A stretch of 16,141 bases of DNA, from NCBI GenBank assembly GCA_002841035.1, contig PHDR01000018.1, positions 1 to 16,141 on the forward strand, given 5' to 3'. Below, piece by piece: positions 8,201-14,780 of the stretch (the first letter of the stretch is position 1; each line of letters begins with the position of its first letter). Made by a program: the position numbers and the translations under genes. A model generated the notes under the pieces. The model saw only the letters and a program-made list of their open reading frames with translations. It was not told the DNA's origin and ran no database searches. The DNA is from Bacteroidetes bacterium HGW-Bacteroidetes-12. Lineage in GTDB: Bacteria > Bacteroidota > Bacteroidia > Flavobacteriales_E > Vicingaceae.

Positions 8201-8766
8201 TCTGCCACATCTCGTTGAGCAAAAATAGTATAATCAGTGTGATTAGCTGCTACGGCATTATCAACAACGGCAATTTTAACAGAGCTACTTCCTAAGGTAA
8301 TGTTCCAAGCATTTTCTGAACCTACTAATGTATGATACCATTTATTTGTGCCTGTGTGTTGTGGATCATTCGGAATAAAATCAGGATAATATAAAGGAAC
8401 TTTTTCTGCATATTCTACCTCTCCTAATTGTTGTAATTCTTCAATTAACAAATCAACTTTTGAGAAATCGGAAAACGTAATTTGATAAATTTTCATCAAT
8501 TCCTGTTTTCCTGTGTAATAACTTGGACGTTCAAAATTAACTATTTGATAATTAGAAAGTACTTTTGACAGTTCGGGATAATTAGAAATTTTTTCTTTTT
8601 GACTAAAAGAATGTTCATCTGTTCGATGAAGCTCTACTTGCTTAACAGCTACGAATTTTTTTAATTTTAAAAAAATCTGTCCGTCAATATAATCACGTTG
8701 ATGTGTTTGAGTAAAAGCAACATTTATTATTAAAATAGTGCTAAAAAAAAGGATAATTTTTTTCAT
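5209..8766 (-). CDS. Secreted subtilisin-like serine protease (S8) with Asp-box repeats, PKD domains and type A T9SS tail
   Basis: A 1185-residue exported peptidase. Residues 1-20 are a signal peptide (MKKII..AFTQ). Residues 21-145 look like a subtilase propeptide, the usual inhibitor and folding aid. The S8 catalytic domain spans about 146-425: Asp169 (VVDN, then H-T-D-Y), His208 (SHGTHVAG), oxyanion Asn299 (AAAGND) and Ser371 (GGTSMASP). All key residues are present, although Asp169 is followed by Asn-Ala rather than the usual Thr/Ser-Gly. Then come a PKD domain (434-517), a region of about 520-850 with six Asp-box-like motifs (TTNGGTTW at 569, 619 and 668; similar ones at 717, 766 and 809) suggesting a beta-propeller, a second PKD (857-940), an Ig-like region (945-1025) and a third PKD (1026-1100, WNFGDG). 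Residues 1104-1185 (IKIYPTLATNQL, VDVLGK, NGVYFILL) are a type A T9SS sorting domain, normally cleaved with anchoring or release at the surface. It probably degrades extracellular protein; the substrate is unknown. Confidence 0.93.
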   Translation of the reverse strand: MKKIILFFSTILIINVAFTQTHQRDYIDGQIFLKLKKFVAVKQVELHRTDEHSFSQKEKISNYPELSKVLSNYQIVNFERPSYYTGKQELMKIYQITFSDFSKVDLLIEELQQLGEVEYAEKVPLYYPDFIPNDPQHTGTNKWYHTLVGSENAWNITLGSSSVKIAVVDNAVAANHTDYTIFAQRDVADNDNDPTPPVQFASNQGWSHGTHVAGLATADINNGIGIASLGGNAELIAVKTRQSASTNAGLTHTFQGVQWAAQNGAHIINMSFGGSGQSATWQTLINSFPNIIFVAAAGNDGVSTLMYPAAYANVIGVGSVDANDNRSSFSNFNGATPYVDIASPGGFSNGGLLSTVYTTGGNNYGKMGGTSMASPFAAGLMGLMLSLNPSLTPAQVLNCLITTGVNINQNIGPRINALAALQCVQSTVTGDPIPLFTGVPTSIFEGQTVTFTDGSANGGNPITSWTWSFPGGTPASFVGQTPPAITYSTAGVYDVTLSVTNSQSTQQLTKTGYITVTLQPTGNWIVQNSGFSTAARGIDHISIVDGQTVWAKAFDGSGNNANVQEFIKTTNGGTTWTPGTINIGNANLGIAMIHALDANTAWLAAYPNAAGQTGGIWKTTNGGTTWTRQNTATYNNAASFTNVVHFWDANVGFAQGDPINGEFELYTTTNGGTTWTPVPAANIPNPLNANEFGYVRQIEVIGDNVWFTTSLGRIYHSTNRGINWQVYQTPVVDFGGAINANSSAVLSFSSATTGLIIDNNGLVYKSTNSGSTWTQLTTTGTVFTTGLCFIEGTNIAFSTGANPAGSSFSQDGGQTWNIIDNAQHLYVEFKTPSIGWSGWFNTSATQDGMWKWNNLATSMVANFQGSPSNICAGTTVNFTDLTTGSTPTSWLWSFPGGTPTSSTMQNPTVVYNTPGTYAVTLTVDDGNGPVTFSDNAHITAVGMPAMPSAITGSTSICPNVSATYSVVNNPNVLYTWTIPTGWTGSSTSNSINVINDNTSGAISVTADNICGSSSPRTINVTILQTPIAAFTSVDNAGTVTFTDASTGATSWSWNFGDGSPTASQQNPVHTYTTSGNYVVTLTVTNGCGTDIITQTVNVIVTSINELALAGIKIYPTLATNQLTIEGLTTSTIKNKEIKIVDVLGKIHFISTITNTKEIINISFLANGVYFILLDEGKVNQKFFKN

Positions 8767-8786
8767 AAGTAGTTTAAATTTATAAA

Positions 8787-8859
8787 TTTATCCGATAAAG
8801 ATACAACTATTATCGATAAACATTAATTTTATAAGAATTATTTTCTAATTAAAATTAGA
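8787..8859 (-). promoter_or_regulatory. Three palindromes in the upstream region/leader of the protease gene
   Basis: TTTATC-C-GATAAA (8787-8799), TTATCGATAA (8810-8819) and TCTAATT-AA-AATTAGA (8844-8859) are each perfect inverted repeats. The first two share the TTATC/GATAA half-site, and their centres are about 21.5 bases apart, close to two helical turns. All three lie between the predicted promoter (8908-8936) and the protease ATG, so they could be protein-binding sites or leader RNA structure. The region is AT-rich, so chance palindromes are a real alternative. Confidence 0.4.
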
Positions 8860-8907
8860 GCTATGATTGGAATGCTACGTTTTAAATCAAACTCCACTTT
8901 AAATAAC

Positions 8908-8936
8908 CAAAAATAGAAGTGCTGCTTTTTTATCAA
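8908..8936 (-). promoter_or_regulatory. Candidate promoter of the protease gene
   Basis: On the minus strand TTG (8936-8934) is followed after 18 bases by TATTTTTG (8915-8908). Transcription would begin near 8901, leaving an unusually long leader of about 135 bases before the ATG at 8766. No better match was seen closer to the gene. Confidence 0.5.
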
Positions 8937-8965
8937 CATACCTAAAAATAGATAGTCAATATTGG

Positions 8966-8973
8966 TATTTTTG
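8966..8973 (+). promoter_or_regulatory. Candidate -7 element for the UvrD/PcrA helicase gene
   Basis: TATTTTTG matches TAnnTTTG exactly and would start transcription about 25 bases before the GTG codon at 9005. No TTG lies at the expected distance upstream (around 8943-8949), so only half of the promoter consensus is present. Confidence 0.45.
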
Positions 8974-9004
8974 TGTTTCCAACTAAAATTAAAACCATTT
9001 ATTA

Positions 9005-11326
9005 GTGAATTACCTTAACGAATTAAACACTCCTCAAAAACAAGCTGTTGAAACAACCGAAGGTCCTGTGATGGTTATTGCTGGAGCAGGCTCAGGAAAA
9101 ACAAGAGTTTTAACTTATAGAATTGCTCATTTAATAAACAAAGGGGTTGATCCTTTTAACATTTTAGCCCTAACCTTTACCAACAAAGCGGCTCAGGAAA
9201 TGAAAGAACGTATTGGTAAAATTGTTGGTTTTTCGGAAGCCCGCAATTTATGGATGGGTACTTTTCACTCGGTTTTTGCTAAAATTTTGCGTGCCGAAGC
9301 TGAAAAAATTGGTTATCCCAGAAATTTTACAATTTATGATACGCAAGACTCAAAAAATCTTATTAAAACTATTTTAAAAGAATTGCAATTAGACGAGAAA
9401 ATATACAAACCCAACTTGGTTTATAGTAGGATTTCAACAGCAAAAAACAACTTAATAACTCCTTCAAAATATTGTGCCGATACCACCATTCAAAGTGAAG
9501 ACAGGCAATCTGCAAAACCTAAAATGGGTGAAATTTACACCATTTATGCAAGTAGATGTTTTAAATCTTCGGCTATGGATTTTGATGATTTGCTGTTTAA
9601 AACAAACATTCTTTTCAGAGATCATTTAGATGTGTTGCATAAATACCAACATCGTTTTAAGTACATTTTAGTAGATGAGTATCAGGACACCAATTTTTCT
9701 CAATATATTATAGTAAAAAAACTGGCAGCCGTTTTTCAAAATATTTGTGTGGTGGGCGATGATGCTCAAAGTATTTATGCGTTTAGAGGAGCTAACATTC
9801 AAAACATCTTAAATTTTAAGACCGATTATCCTGATTTAAAAACATTCAAATTAGAAGAAAATTATCGGTCAAGTAAAAATATTGTAAGTGCGGCTAACTG
9901 CATCATTAAAAACAATAAAGACCAAATAGAAAAAAATGTTTTCACTTCGAATAATTTAGGAAATAAAATTCAGGTTCATAGAGCTTCTACCGATAATGAA
10001 GAAGGTAAAATAGTATCTAATTTAATTTATGATGCTCAAGTAAATGAACATTTAAAGCCAAAAGATTTTGCTATTTTATATAGAACCAACGCTCAATCGA
10101 GGTCGATGGAAGAGGCTTTGAGGCGAAAAAACATACCTTATAAAATTTATGGCGGCTTATCTTTTTATCAACGTAAGGAAATTAAAGATTTAATTGCTTA
10201 TTTTAGGCTCACCATCAACCCAAATGATGAAGAAGCCATAAAAAGAGTTATTAATTATCCCGCTAGAGGAATTGGTGATACTACCTTAGAAAAAATTGCA
10301 GTTTCGGCCATTAACAATCAAAAAAGTATTTGGGAGGTAATTTCCAATTTAAATCAATTTAATGTTGATTTGAATAACGGCATACGAACCAAAATTGGAA
10401 ATTTTGTGGCTATGATTCAGAGTTTTACAACTCAACTTCAACTAAAAAATGCGTTTGATTTAGGCAATGAAATAGCATCTACCTCGGGCATATTAAAAGA
10501 ACTATTTAGCGACAGAACGCCCGAAGGAATTAGTCGTTATGAAAATATTCAGGAATTATTAAACGGGTTAAAAGAGTTTACCGAAACACAAAACGAACTG
10601 GAAGAAGATGTTACGCCAAGAGGATTGCCCGAATTTTTGCAAGATGTTGCCCTATTAACCAATGCCGATAACGAAAAAGAAGAAGAAAAAGATAAGGTTA
10701 CCTTAATGACCATTCATTCTGCTAAAGGATTGGAATTTCCGTATGTATATATTGTTGGGTTGGAAGAAAATTTATTTCCATCGCAAATGGCACTTACTTC
10801 GAGGGCAGATTTGGAGGAAGAACGCAGGCTTTTTTATGTAGCTGTTACAAGAGCTGAAAAAAACCTTGTGCTTTGCTTTGCTTCGAGCCGATATAAATGG
10901 GGAAGCCTTCAATTTAGTGAACCAAGCCGTTTTATTTCTGAAATTGATGATGCATTTTTGGATTTTCAATTCGCTCAAAATACGTCTTCCTACACTGATA
11001 ATTCTGATGATTTTGATGTGGAACGAAAATCTTTTCCTTCTGTTTATACCAACAAACCAACAACACGAAATGTAACTAATGCTAAGCCCGTTCAGCCAAC
11101 ACCAAGCGTTGTTCCAAAAAACTTAAAAAAAGTTGATTTAACTTCCTCAAATTTAGCACAAAGTGCCGATAATTTGAATTTAAAAATAGGAATGATGATA
11201 AATCACGAACGGTTTGGCAACGGAATAATTGAAGTGTTAGAAAATGGAAAAGCAACCATCAACTTTCAGCAAAATGGAACAAAACAATTGTTGTTGAAAT
11301 TCGCTAAGCTAACAATAATTAACTAA
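9005..11326 (+). CDS. uvrD: UvrD/PcrA-type ATP-dependent DNA helicase (superfamily 1A)
   Basis: A 773-residue 3'-5' DNA helicase of the UvrD/PcrA/Rep family, acting in nucleotide-excision and mismatch repair and in removing proteins from DNA. All motifs are visible in order: Q motif around Gln11, Walker A AGAGSGKT (26-33), Ia LTFTNKAAQEM (56-66), II VDEYQDTN (223-230), III VGDDAQSIYAFRGA (250-263), IV ENYRSSKNI (285-293), V IHSAKGLEFPYVY (570-582) and VI EEERRLFYVAVTRAEKNL (604-621). After a low-complexity linker (about 655-720), residues 725-772 (LKIGMMINHERFGNG) resemble the PcrA/UvrD C-terminal Tudor-like domain that contacts RNA polymerase. The start is a GTG: the next residues align with the usual family N-terminus (YLNELNTPQ), and no in-frame ATG lies nearby. 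It is divergent from the protease gene. UvrD and PcrA cannot be told apart from sequence alone here. Confidence 0.95.
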   Translation: MNYLNELNTPQKQAVETTEGPVMVIAGAGSGKTRVLTYRIAHLINKGVDPFNILALTFTNKAAQEMKERIGKIVGFSEARNLWMGTFHSVFAKILRAEAEKIGYPRNFTIYDTQDSKNLIKTILKELQLDEKIYKPNLVYSRISTAKNNLITPSKYCADTTIQSEDRQSAKPKMGEIYTIYASRCFKSSAMDFDDLLFKTNILFRDHLDVLHKYQHRFKYILVDEYQDTNFSQYIIVKKLAAVFQNICVVGDDAQSIYAFRGANIQNILNFKTDYPDLKTFKLEENYRSSKNIVSAANCIIKNNKDQIEKNVFTSNNLGNKIQVHRASTDNEEGKIVSNLIYDAQVNEHLKPKDFAILYRTNAQSRSMEEALRRKNIPYKIYGGLSFYQRKEIKDLIAYFRLTINPNDEEAIKRVINYPARGIGDTTLEKIAVSAINNQKSIWEVISNLNQFNVDLNNGIRTKIGNFVAMIQSFTTQLQLKNAFDLGNEIASTSGILKELFSDRTPEGISRYENIQELLNGLKEFTETQNELEEDVTPRGLPEFLQDVALLTNADNEKEEEKDKVTLMTIHSAKGLEFPYVYIVGLEENLFPSQMALTSRADLEEERRLFYVAVTRAEKNLVLCFASSRYKWGSLQFSEPSRFISEIDDAFLDFQFAQNTSSYTDNSDDFDVERKSFPSVYTNKPTTRNVTNAKPVQPTPSVVPKNLKKVDLTSSNLAQSADNLNLKIGMMINHERFGNGIIEVLENGKATINFQQNGTKQLLLKFAKLTIIN

Positions 11327-11331
11327 CTTTG
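11300..11331 (+). promoter_or_regulatory. Candidate promoter for DUF4290-murA
   Basis: TAACTTTG (11324-11331) matches the -7 consensus, and TTCG (11300-11303), one base off TTTG, lies 20 bases upstream. It overlaps the last codons of the helicase gene, whose stop is at 11324-11326. The predicted start near 11338 leaves a leader of about 34 bases before the ATG at 11372, similar to the rpsL and fibre-gene promoters here. Confidence 0.45.
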
Positions 11332-11371
11332 GGGTTGATTACCCTTTGTCAAACTTTAAACATTATCAATA

Positions 11372-12025
11372 ATGACACTTATAGAAAAAGATTACAACAC
11401 CAGAAGACCCCAAATGGTTATCCCTGAATATGGAAGAAACATTCAAAAAATGATAGCACACGCTGTGGAGTTAGAAGACAAAGAAGAACGCAATAAAATG
11501 GCAAATGCAATAATTAGTGTTATGGGACAACTTAATCCACACCTTAGAGATATTGTCGATTTTAAACATAAATTATGGGATCATCTTTTTATTATTTCTG
11601 ATTTTAAATTAGATGTTAATTCACCTTATCCTATACCCGATAAAGAATCTATCTACAGAAAGCCTGAGCGACTTAATTATCCACAAAACGACATTCGATT
11701 TAAACATTATGGAAAAACAATAGAAAACTTAATTGAACAAGCCATTTTATTTGAAGAAGGTGATGAAAAAAAAGCCCTTACTAAAATCATTGCCAACCTA
11801 ATGAAAAAAACATACCTTTCTTTTAATAGGGATTCGGTAAATGATGAACTAATTATTTCCGATTTAAAAATGCTCTCTAAAAATAGATTGCAATTAGAAG
11901 ATGATTTTCAATTTATTTCTACCGACAATATTTTAGCGTTGGACAAAAACAAAAAACAAGTTGTCAATAAAAAAACAAATAATTCTCGTCAAAAACAAAA
12001 TAATTTCAAAAAAAGAAAATACTAA
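11372..12025 (+). CDS. DUF4290 family protein, conserved partner of murA
   Basis: A 217-residue predicted cytoplasmic protein with no signal peptide or membrane segment. The N-terminus (EKDYNTRRPQMVIPEYGRNI) and motifs such as GQLNPHLRD, FKHKLWDHLF and RFKHYGKTIE are those of DUF4290, a family known to me only from Bacteroidota and of unknown function. Residues 1-180 look helical; the tail (about 190-217) is strongly basic and Lys/Asn-rich, possibly disordered or nucleic-acid binding. Its stop TAA overlaps the murA ATG by one base (TAATG), so translation of the two is probably coupled. This suggests, but does not show, a role near cell-wall precursor synthesis. Confidence 0.88.
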   Translation: MTLIEKDYNTRRPQMVIPEYGRNIQKMIAHAVELEDKEERNKMANAIISVMGQLNPHLRDIVDFKHKLWDHLFIISDFKLDVNSPYPIPDKESIYRKPERLNYPQNDIRFKHYGKTIENLIEQAILFEEGDEKKALTKIIANLMKKTYLSFNRDSVNDELIISDLKMLSKNRLQLEDDFQFISTDNILALDKNKKQVVNKKTNNSRQKQNNFKKRKY

Positions 12026-13329
12026 TGGGATCTTTTCAAATAAAAGGGGGTAAAAAATTAAAAGGCGAAATCATTCCTCAAGGAGCAAAAAACGAAGCAT
12101 TGCAAGTTGTTTGTGCTGTTTTAATGACCTCCGAAAAAGTTACCTTACATAATCTACCAGATATCAGAGACGTTAATTTCTTAATTGATTTATTGGAAGA
12201 ATTAGGTGTTAAAGTTAACCGGCCAGGAAATGGAACAGTTCATTTTCAATCAAATAACATTGATATTAATTATCTTCAAACCGAACAGTTCAAAAAAAGA
12301 GCCGCATCACTTCGTGGCTCTATAATGATAATGGGACCTTTACTTACTCGTTTCAAAAAAGCCTATATGCCTAAGCCAGGTGGCGATAAAATTGGAGCAA
12401 GACCTTTGGATACACACTTTTTAGGCTTTGAAAAACTAGGTGCAACATACAGTTATGATGCTAATGATGGTTTTTATACACTTAAAGCAGATAATTTACA
12501 AGGGAAATATATTTTGCTAGATGAACCCTCTGTAACTGGAACCGCAAATATTTTGATGACTGCCGTAATGGCAAAAGGCAAAACAACTATTTATAACGCA
12601 GCCTGTGAGCCCTACTTGCAGCAACTCTGCTCTATGCTCAACAGTATGGGAGCAAAAATTACTGGAGTTGGTTCTAATCTACTATACATTGAAGGTGTGT
12701 CTGAATTACACGGTTGCACCCACACTTTACTACCAGATTTCATTGAAGTAGGCTCTTTTATAGGCTTGGCAGCAGCAACACAATCTGAAATTACAATAAA
12801 AAATTGCAGAGTTGATATGTTAGGAAGGATACCTGAAACTTTTCAACGACTAGGAATACAATTAGAAATTAAAGGAGACGATATTTTCATTCCTTCCCAA
12901 AAAAATTATGAAATACAGAAAATGATAGACGGCTCAATTCCTACTATTTATGATGCTCCATGGCCTGGATTTACACCTGATTTATTAAGTATAGTTTTAG
13001 TGACTGCAATTCAAGCTAAAGGAACTGTTCTTATTCATCAAAAAATGTTTGACAGTCGGTTGTTTTTTATTGACAGACTAAAAGATATGGGAGCTCAAAT
13101 AATTCTTTGCGACCCACACAGAGCAACAGTAATTGGAATAAATAGAGACTATAATTTAAGAGCTACAACCATGTCATCGCCCGACATTAGAGCTGGAGTT
13201 GCTTTACTTATTGCAGCACTAACAGCAGATGGAACAAGTACAATCAACAACATTGAACAAATTGATAGAGGTTATCAATATATAGACACCAGACTGAATG
13301 CATTAGGAGCTGAGATAGTTAGGTGTTAG
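12025..13329 (+). CDS. murA: UDP-N-acetylglucosamine 1-carboxyvinyltransferase (MurA)
   Basis: A 434-residue cytoplasmic enzyme that transfers enolpyruvate from phosphoenolpyruvate to UDP-GlcNAc, the first committed step of peptidoglycan synthesis. The length and two-domain EPSP-synthase-like fold are typical. Visible conserved residues are Lys22-Asn23 (QGAKNEAL), the loop PGGDKIGARPLDTH (118-131), Asp319 (WPGFTPDLL, the likely catalytic base) and Arg389 (SPDIRAGVALL). The loop residue that is Cys115 in E. coli is Asp121 here. Fosfomycin inactivates MurA by alkylating that Cys, and Cys-to-Asp forms are active but insensitive (known for Mycobacterium and an E. coli mutant). Insensitivity of this enzyme is therefore expected. 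The start ATG overlaps the DUF4290 stop by one base; there is no Shine-Dalgarno sequence. Confidence 0.96.
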   Translation: MGSFQIKGGKKLKGEIIPQGAKNEALQVVCAVLMTSEKVTLHNLPDIRDVNFLIDLLEELGVKVNRPGNGTVHFQSNNIDINYLQTEQFKKRAASLRGSIMIMGPLLTRFKKAYMPKPGGDKIGARPLDTHFLGFEKLGATYSYDANDGFYTLKADNLQGKYILLDEPSVTGTANILMTAVMAKGKTTIYNAACEPYLQQLCSMLNSMGAKITGVGSNLLYIEGVSELHGCTHTLLPDFIEVGSFIGLAAATQSEITIKNCRVDMLGRIPETFQRLGIQLEIKGDDIFIPSQKNYEIQKMIDGSIPTIYDAPWPGFTPDLLSIVLVTAIQAKGTVLIHQKMFDSRLFFIDRLKDMGAQIILCDPHRATVIGINRDYNLRATTMSSPDIRAGVALLIAALTADGTSTINNIEQIDRGYQYIDTRLNALGAEIVRC

Positions 13330-13334
13330 GGGTA

Positions 13335-13370
13335 AGGAGTTAGTAGTTAAGCATTTGTAACTAAACTCCT
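13335..13370 (+). other. Hairpin downstream of murA
   Basis: AGGAGTT-AG-TAGTTA (13335-13349) pairs with TAACTA-AACTCCT (13358-13370) around an 8-base loop, with a 2-base bulge in the left arm. It begins 6 bases past the murA stop. No T tract follows on the plus strand (A-rich repeats do), so it may mark transcript end processing or a weak terminator rather than a classic one. Confidence 0.4.
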
Positions 13371-13392
13371 AAACTTATAAACTTATAAACTA
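13361..13392 (+). repeat. Four-copy 8-base tandem repeat after murA
   Basis: Four consecutive units CTAAACTC, CTAAACTT, ATAAACTT and ATAAACTA share the core TAAACT and are followed by a run of A. The first unit doubles as part of the right arm of the preceding hairpin. The array lies in the 142-base spacer between murA and the thioredoxin gene. Confidence 0.75.
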
Positions 13393-13416
13393 AAAAAAAA
13401 GGTATGTCTTTCGAAT

Positions 13417-13450
13417 TACATTTGTATATTAATCTGATTTCGTAACTTAG
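13417..13450 (+). promoter_or_regulatory. Candidate promoter(s) of the TlpA-like gene
   Basis: TACATTTG (13417-13424) matches the -7 consensus but has no TTG upstream. Alternatively its TTTG (13421-13424) could act as the -33 box for TAACTTAG (13443-13450, one mismatch) at an 18-base spacing, placing the start about 15 bases before the ATG at 13472. Which is used cannot be decided from sequence. Confidence 0.4.
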
Positions 13451-13471
13451 CCAAAATTTTATTTAAAATTT

Positions 13472-14002
13472 ATGAAAACATTCAAAAAATTTAAAGCATC
13501 AATTACATTAGTGTTAATTATATTAATCACAGCAGGTTTTATGATTAAACAAGATAGCGGTTTAGCTATTGGACAAAAAGCTCCAGAATTAGCATTTAAC
13601 AATCCTGAAGGAAAAGAGATAAAACTCTCCTCTTTAAAAGGAAAAGTAGTATTAATTGATTTTTGGGCTTCGTGGTGTGGTCCATGCAGAAGAGAAAATC
13701 CTGAAGTAGTAAAAGTTTACAATCAATTTAAAGATAAAAAATTTAAAAATGGAAATGGATTTACTGTTTATGGCGTATCGCTAGATAAAAATGCAGACGC
13801 TTGGAAAAAAGCCATTGAAAAAGACAACCTTGTTTGGGAAGCCCATGTAAGCGATTTAAAAGGATGGAGTGCAGAAGGTGCTCAAATTTATGGTGTTAGT
13901 GCAATCCCTACCAATTATTTAATTGATGGAGAAGGGGTTATTATTGCTAAAAATCTGAGAGGTTCTGACTTAGAAAAAGCTTTAAAAAAGTACTTAAACT
14001 AA
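13472..14002 (+). CDS. TlpA/ResA-like thioredoxin-fold thiol-disulfide protein
   Basis: A 176-residue exported or membrane-anchored redoxin. Residues 9-25 are a single hydrophobic segment after a Lys-rich start, acting as an uncleaved anchor or signal peptide; no lipobox is seen. The thioredoxin-like domain (about 31-176) begins GQKAPEL and holds the active site WCGPC (Cys69 and Cys72) in FWASWCGPCRRENPEV, and the cis-proline in SAIPTNYLID (Pro146). This family reduces disulfides outside the cytoplasm, for example in cytochrome c maturation, or serves general periplasmic thiol exchange. The partner cannot be named. It has its own candidate promoter and a strong terminator, so it is probably transcribed alone. 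The cysteine-paired surface proteins nearby could plausibly need oxidative folding help, but that link is speculation. Confidence 0.93.
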   Translation: MKTFKKFKASITLVLIILITAGFMIKQDSGLAIGQKAPELAFNNPEGKEIKLSSLKGKVVLIDFWASWCGPCRRENPEVVKVYNQFKDKKFKNGNGFTVYGVSLDKNADAWKKAIEKDNLVWEAHVSDLKGWSAEGAQIYGVSAIPTNYLIDGEGVIIAKNLRGSDLEKALKKYLN

Positions 14003-14026
14003 GGTTTATAATCTAAAAATATAATT

Positions 14027-14060
14027 AAAAAAGGCAGAATGTAAATTTCTGCCTTTTTTT
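14027..14060 (+). terminator. Rho-independent terminator of the TlpA-like gene
   Basis: AAAAAAGGCAGAA (14027-14039) pairs exactly with TTCTGCCTTTTTT (14047-14059) around a 7-base loop, and the stem runs directly into seven T (14054-14060). It lies 25 bases after the stop codon and is the clearest terminator in the window. The A-rich left side means it could also work on the minus strand, but no minus-strand gene reads into it. Confidence 0.9.
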
Positions 14061-14123
14061 CGTTATAAAAATTACATCTTATAAAAAAATATGACAATAT
14101 GACTATTAATATATAAATGGTAG

Positions 14124-14131
14124 TATTTTTG
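14124..14131 (+). promoter_or_regulatory. Candidate -7 element for grpE-dnaJ
   Basis: TATTTTTG matches TAnnTTTG, and the predicted start near 14138 leaves about 25 bases before the grpE ATG. No TTG occurs at the expected distance upstream, where a short direct repeat TATGAC (14090-14095, 14098-14103) is found instead. No CIRCE (HrcA) inverted repeat is seen, so the heat-shock control is not evident. Confidence 0.4.
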
Positions 14132-14162
14132 AAAACGCTTAAAAAAATTAAACTTAAAAACT

Positions 14163-14708
14163 ATGTCAACTAAAGAAAAAGAAGAAAAGATTGTTGAAAA
14201 TGAAGCTCGACAACAACCCGAAGCAGAAATAGCTGATAATGAAAAAGAAAATCTAACTATTGAAGAAGAATTAGAAATAAAATTGAAAGAAGCTAATGAT
14301 AAGTTCTTGCGCTTATATTCTGATTTTGATAATTTTAGGAAAAGAACTCAAAAAGAAAAATTAGATTTATACAAAACCGCTGGAGAAGAAATAATAACTG
14401 CATTACTTCCTATTTTAGATGATTTTGAAAGAGCTTCAAAAGCAATGCAAGATGCAAAAGATATTGATTCCGTAAAAGATGGAATGAAGTTAATTCATGA
14501 AAAAATGCTTTCCATTCTAAAACAAAAAGGGTTAGAACCTACCAAGTCACAAGTTGGAGAACCTTTTAATGTTGAATTTCACGAAGCCATAACGCAAATT
14601 CCTGCTCCATCAAAAAAAGAAGTTGGAAAAGTAATTGACGAAGTTGAAAAAGGATATTCACTAAACGGAAAAGTGATAAGATATACAAAAGTTGTGGTAG
14701 GACAATGA
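14163..14708 (+). CDS. grpE: Nucleotide exchange factor GrpE
   Basis: A 181-residue cytoplasmic co-chaperone that makes DnaK release ADP, completing the DnaK-DnaJ-GrpE folding cycle. Residues 1-33 are acidic, Lys/Glu-rich and probably disordered. Residues 34-120 form the long dimerisation coiled coil and helical bundle (LRLYSDFDNFRKRTQKEK is a typical stretch). Residues 125-181 are the beta domain that contacts DnaK, with the family signature PFNVEFHEAI, then GKVIDEVEKGY, GKVIRYTKVVVGQ. The length is normal. dnaJ follows after 120 bases with no terminator, and no good separate promoter is seen, so the two are likely one transcript. dnaK is not in this window. Confidence 0.96.
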   Translation: MSTKEKEEKIVENEARQQPEAEIADNEKENLTIEEELEIKLKEANDKFLRLYSDFDNFRKRTQKEKLDLYKTAGEEIITALLPILDDFERASKAMQDAKDIDSVKDGMKLIHEKMLSILKQKGLEPTKSQVGEPFNVEFHEAITQIPAPSKKEVGKVIDEVEKGYSLNGKVIRYTKVVVGQ

Positions 14709-14710
14709 TA

Positions 14711-14753
14711 AATGTGTGAATGAATTAATATATGAATGTGTGAATTGATTAAT
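14711..14753 (+). repeat. Imperfect 19-base direct repeat between grpE and dnaJ
   Basis: AATGTGTGAATGAATTAAT (14711-14729) recurs at 14735-14753 with two base differences, at a 24-base period. It starts just after the grpE stop codon. No function can be assigned. Confidence 0.75.
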
Positions 14754-14780
14754 TTTTGAAAAACTTACTTTCTAGTTACA

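Noticed and set aside
14090..14103. TATGAC direct repeat upstream of grpE as a heat-shock operator
   Set aside because: Only two 6-base copies, no match to CIRCE or another heat-shock site I know; noted under the promoter only.
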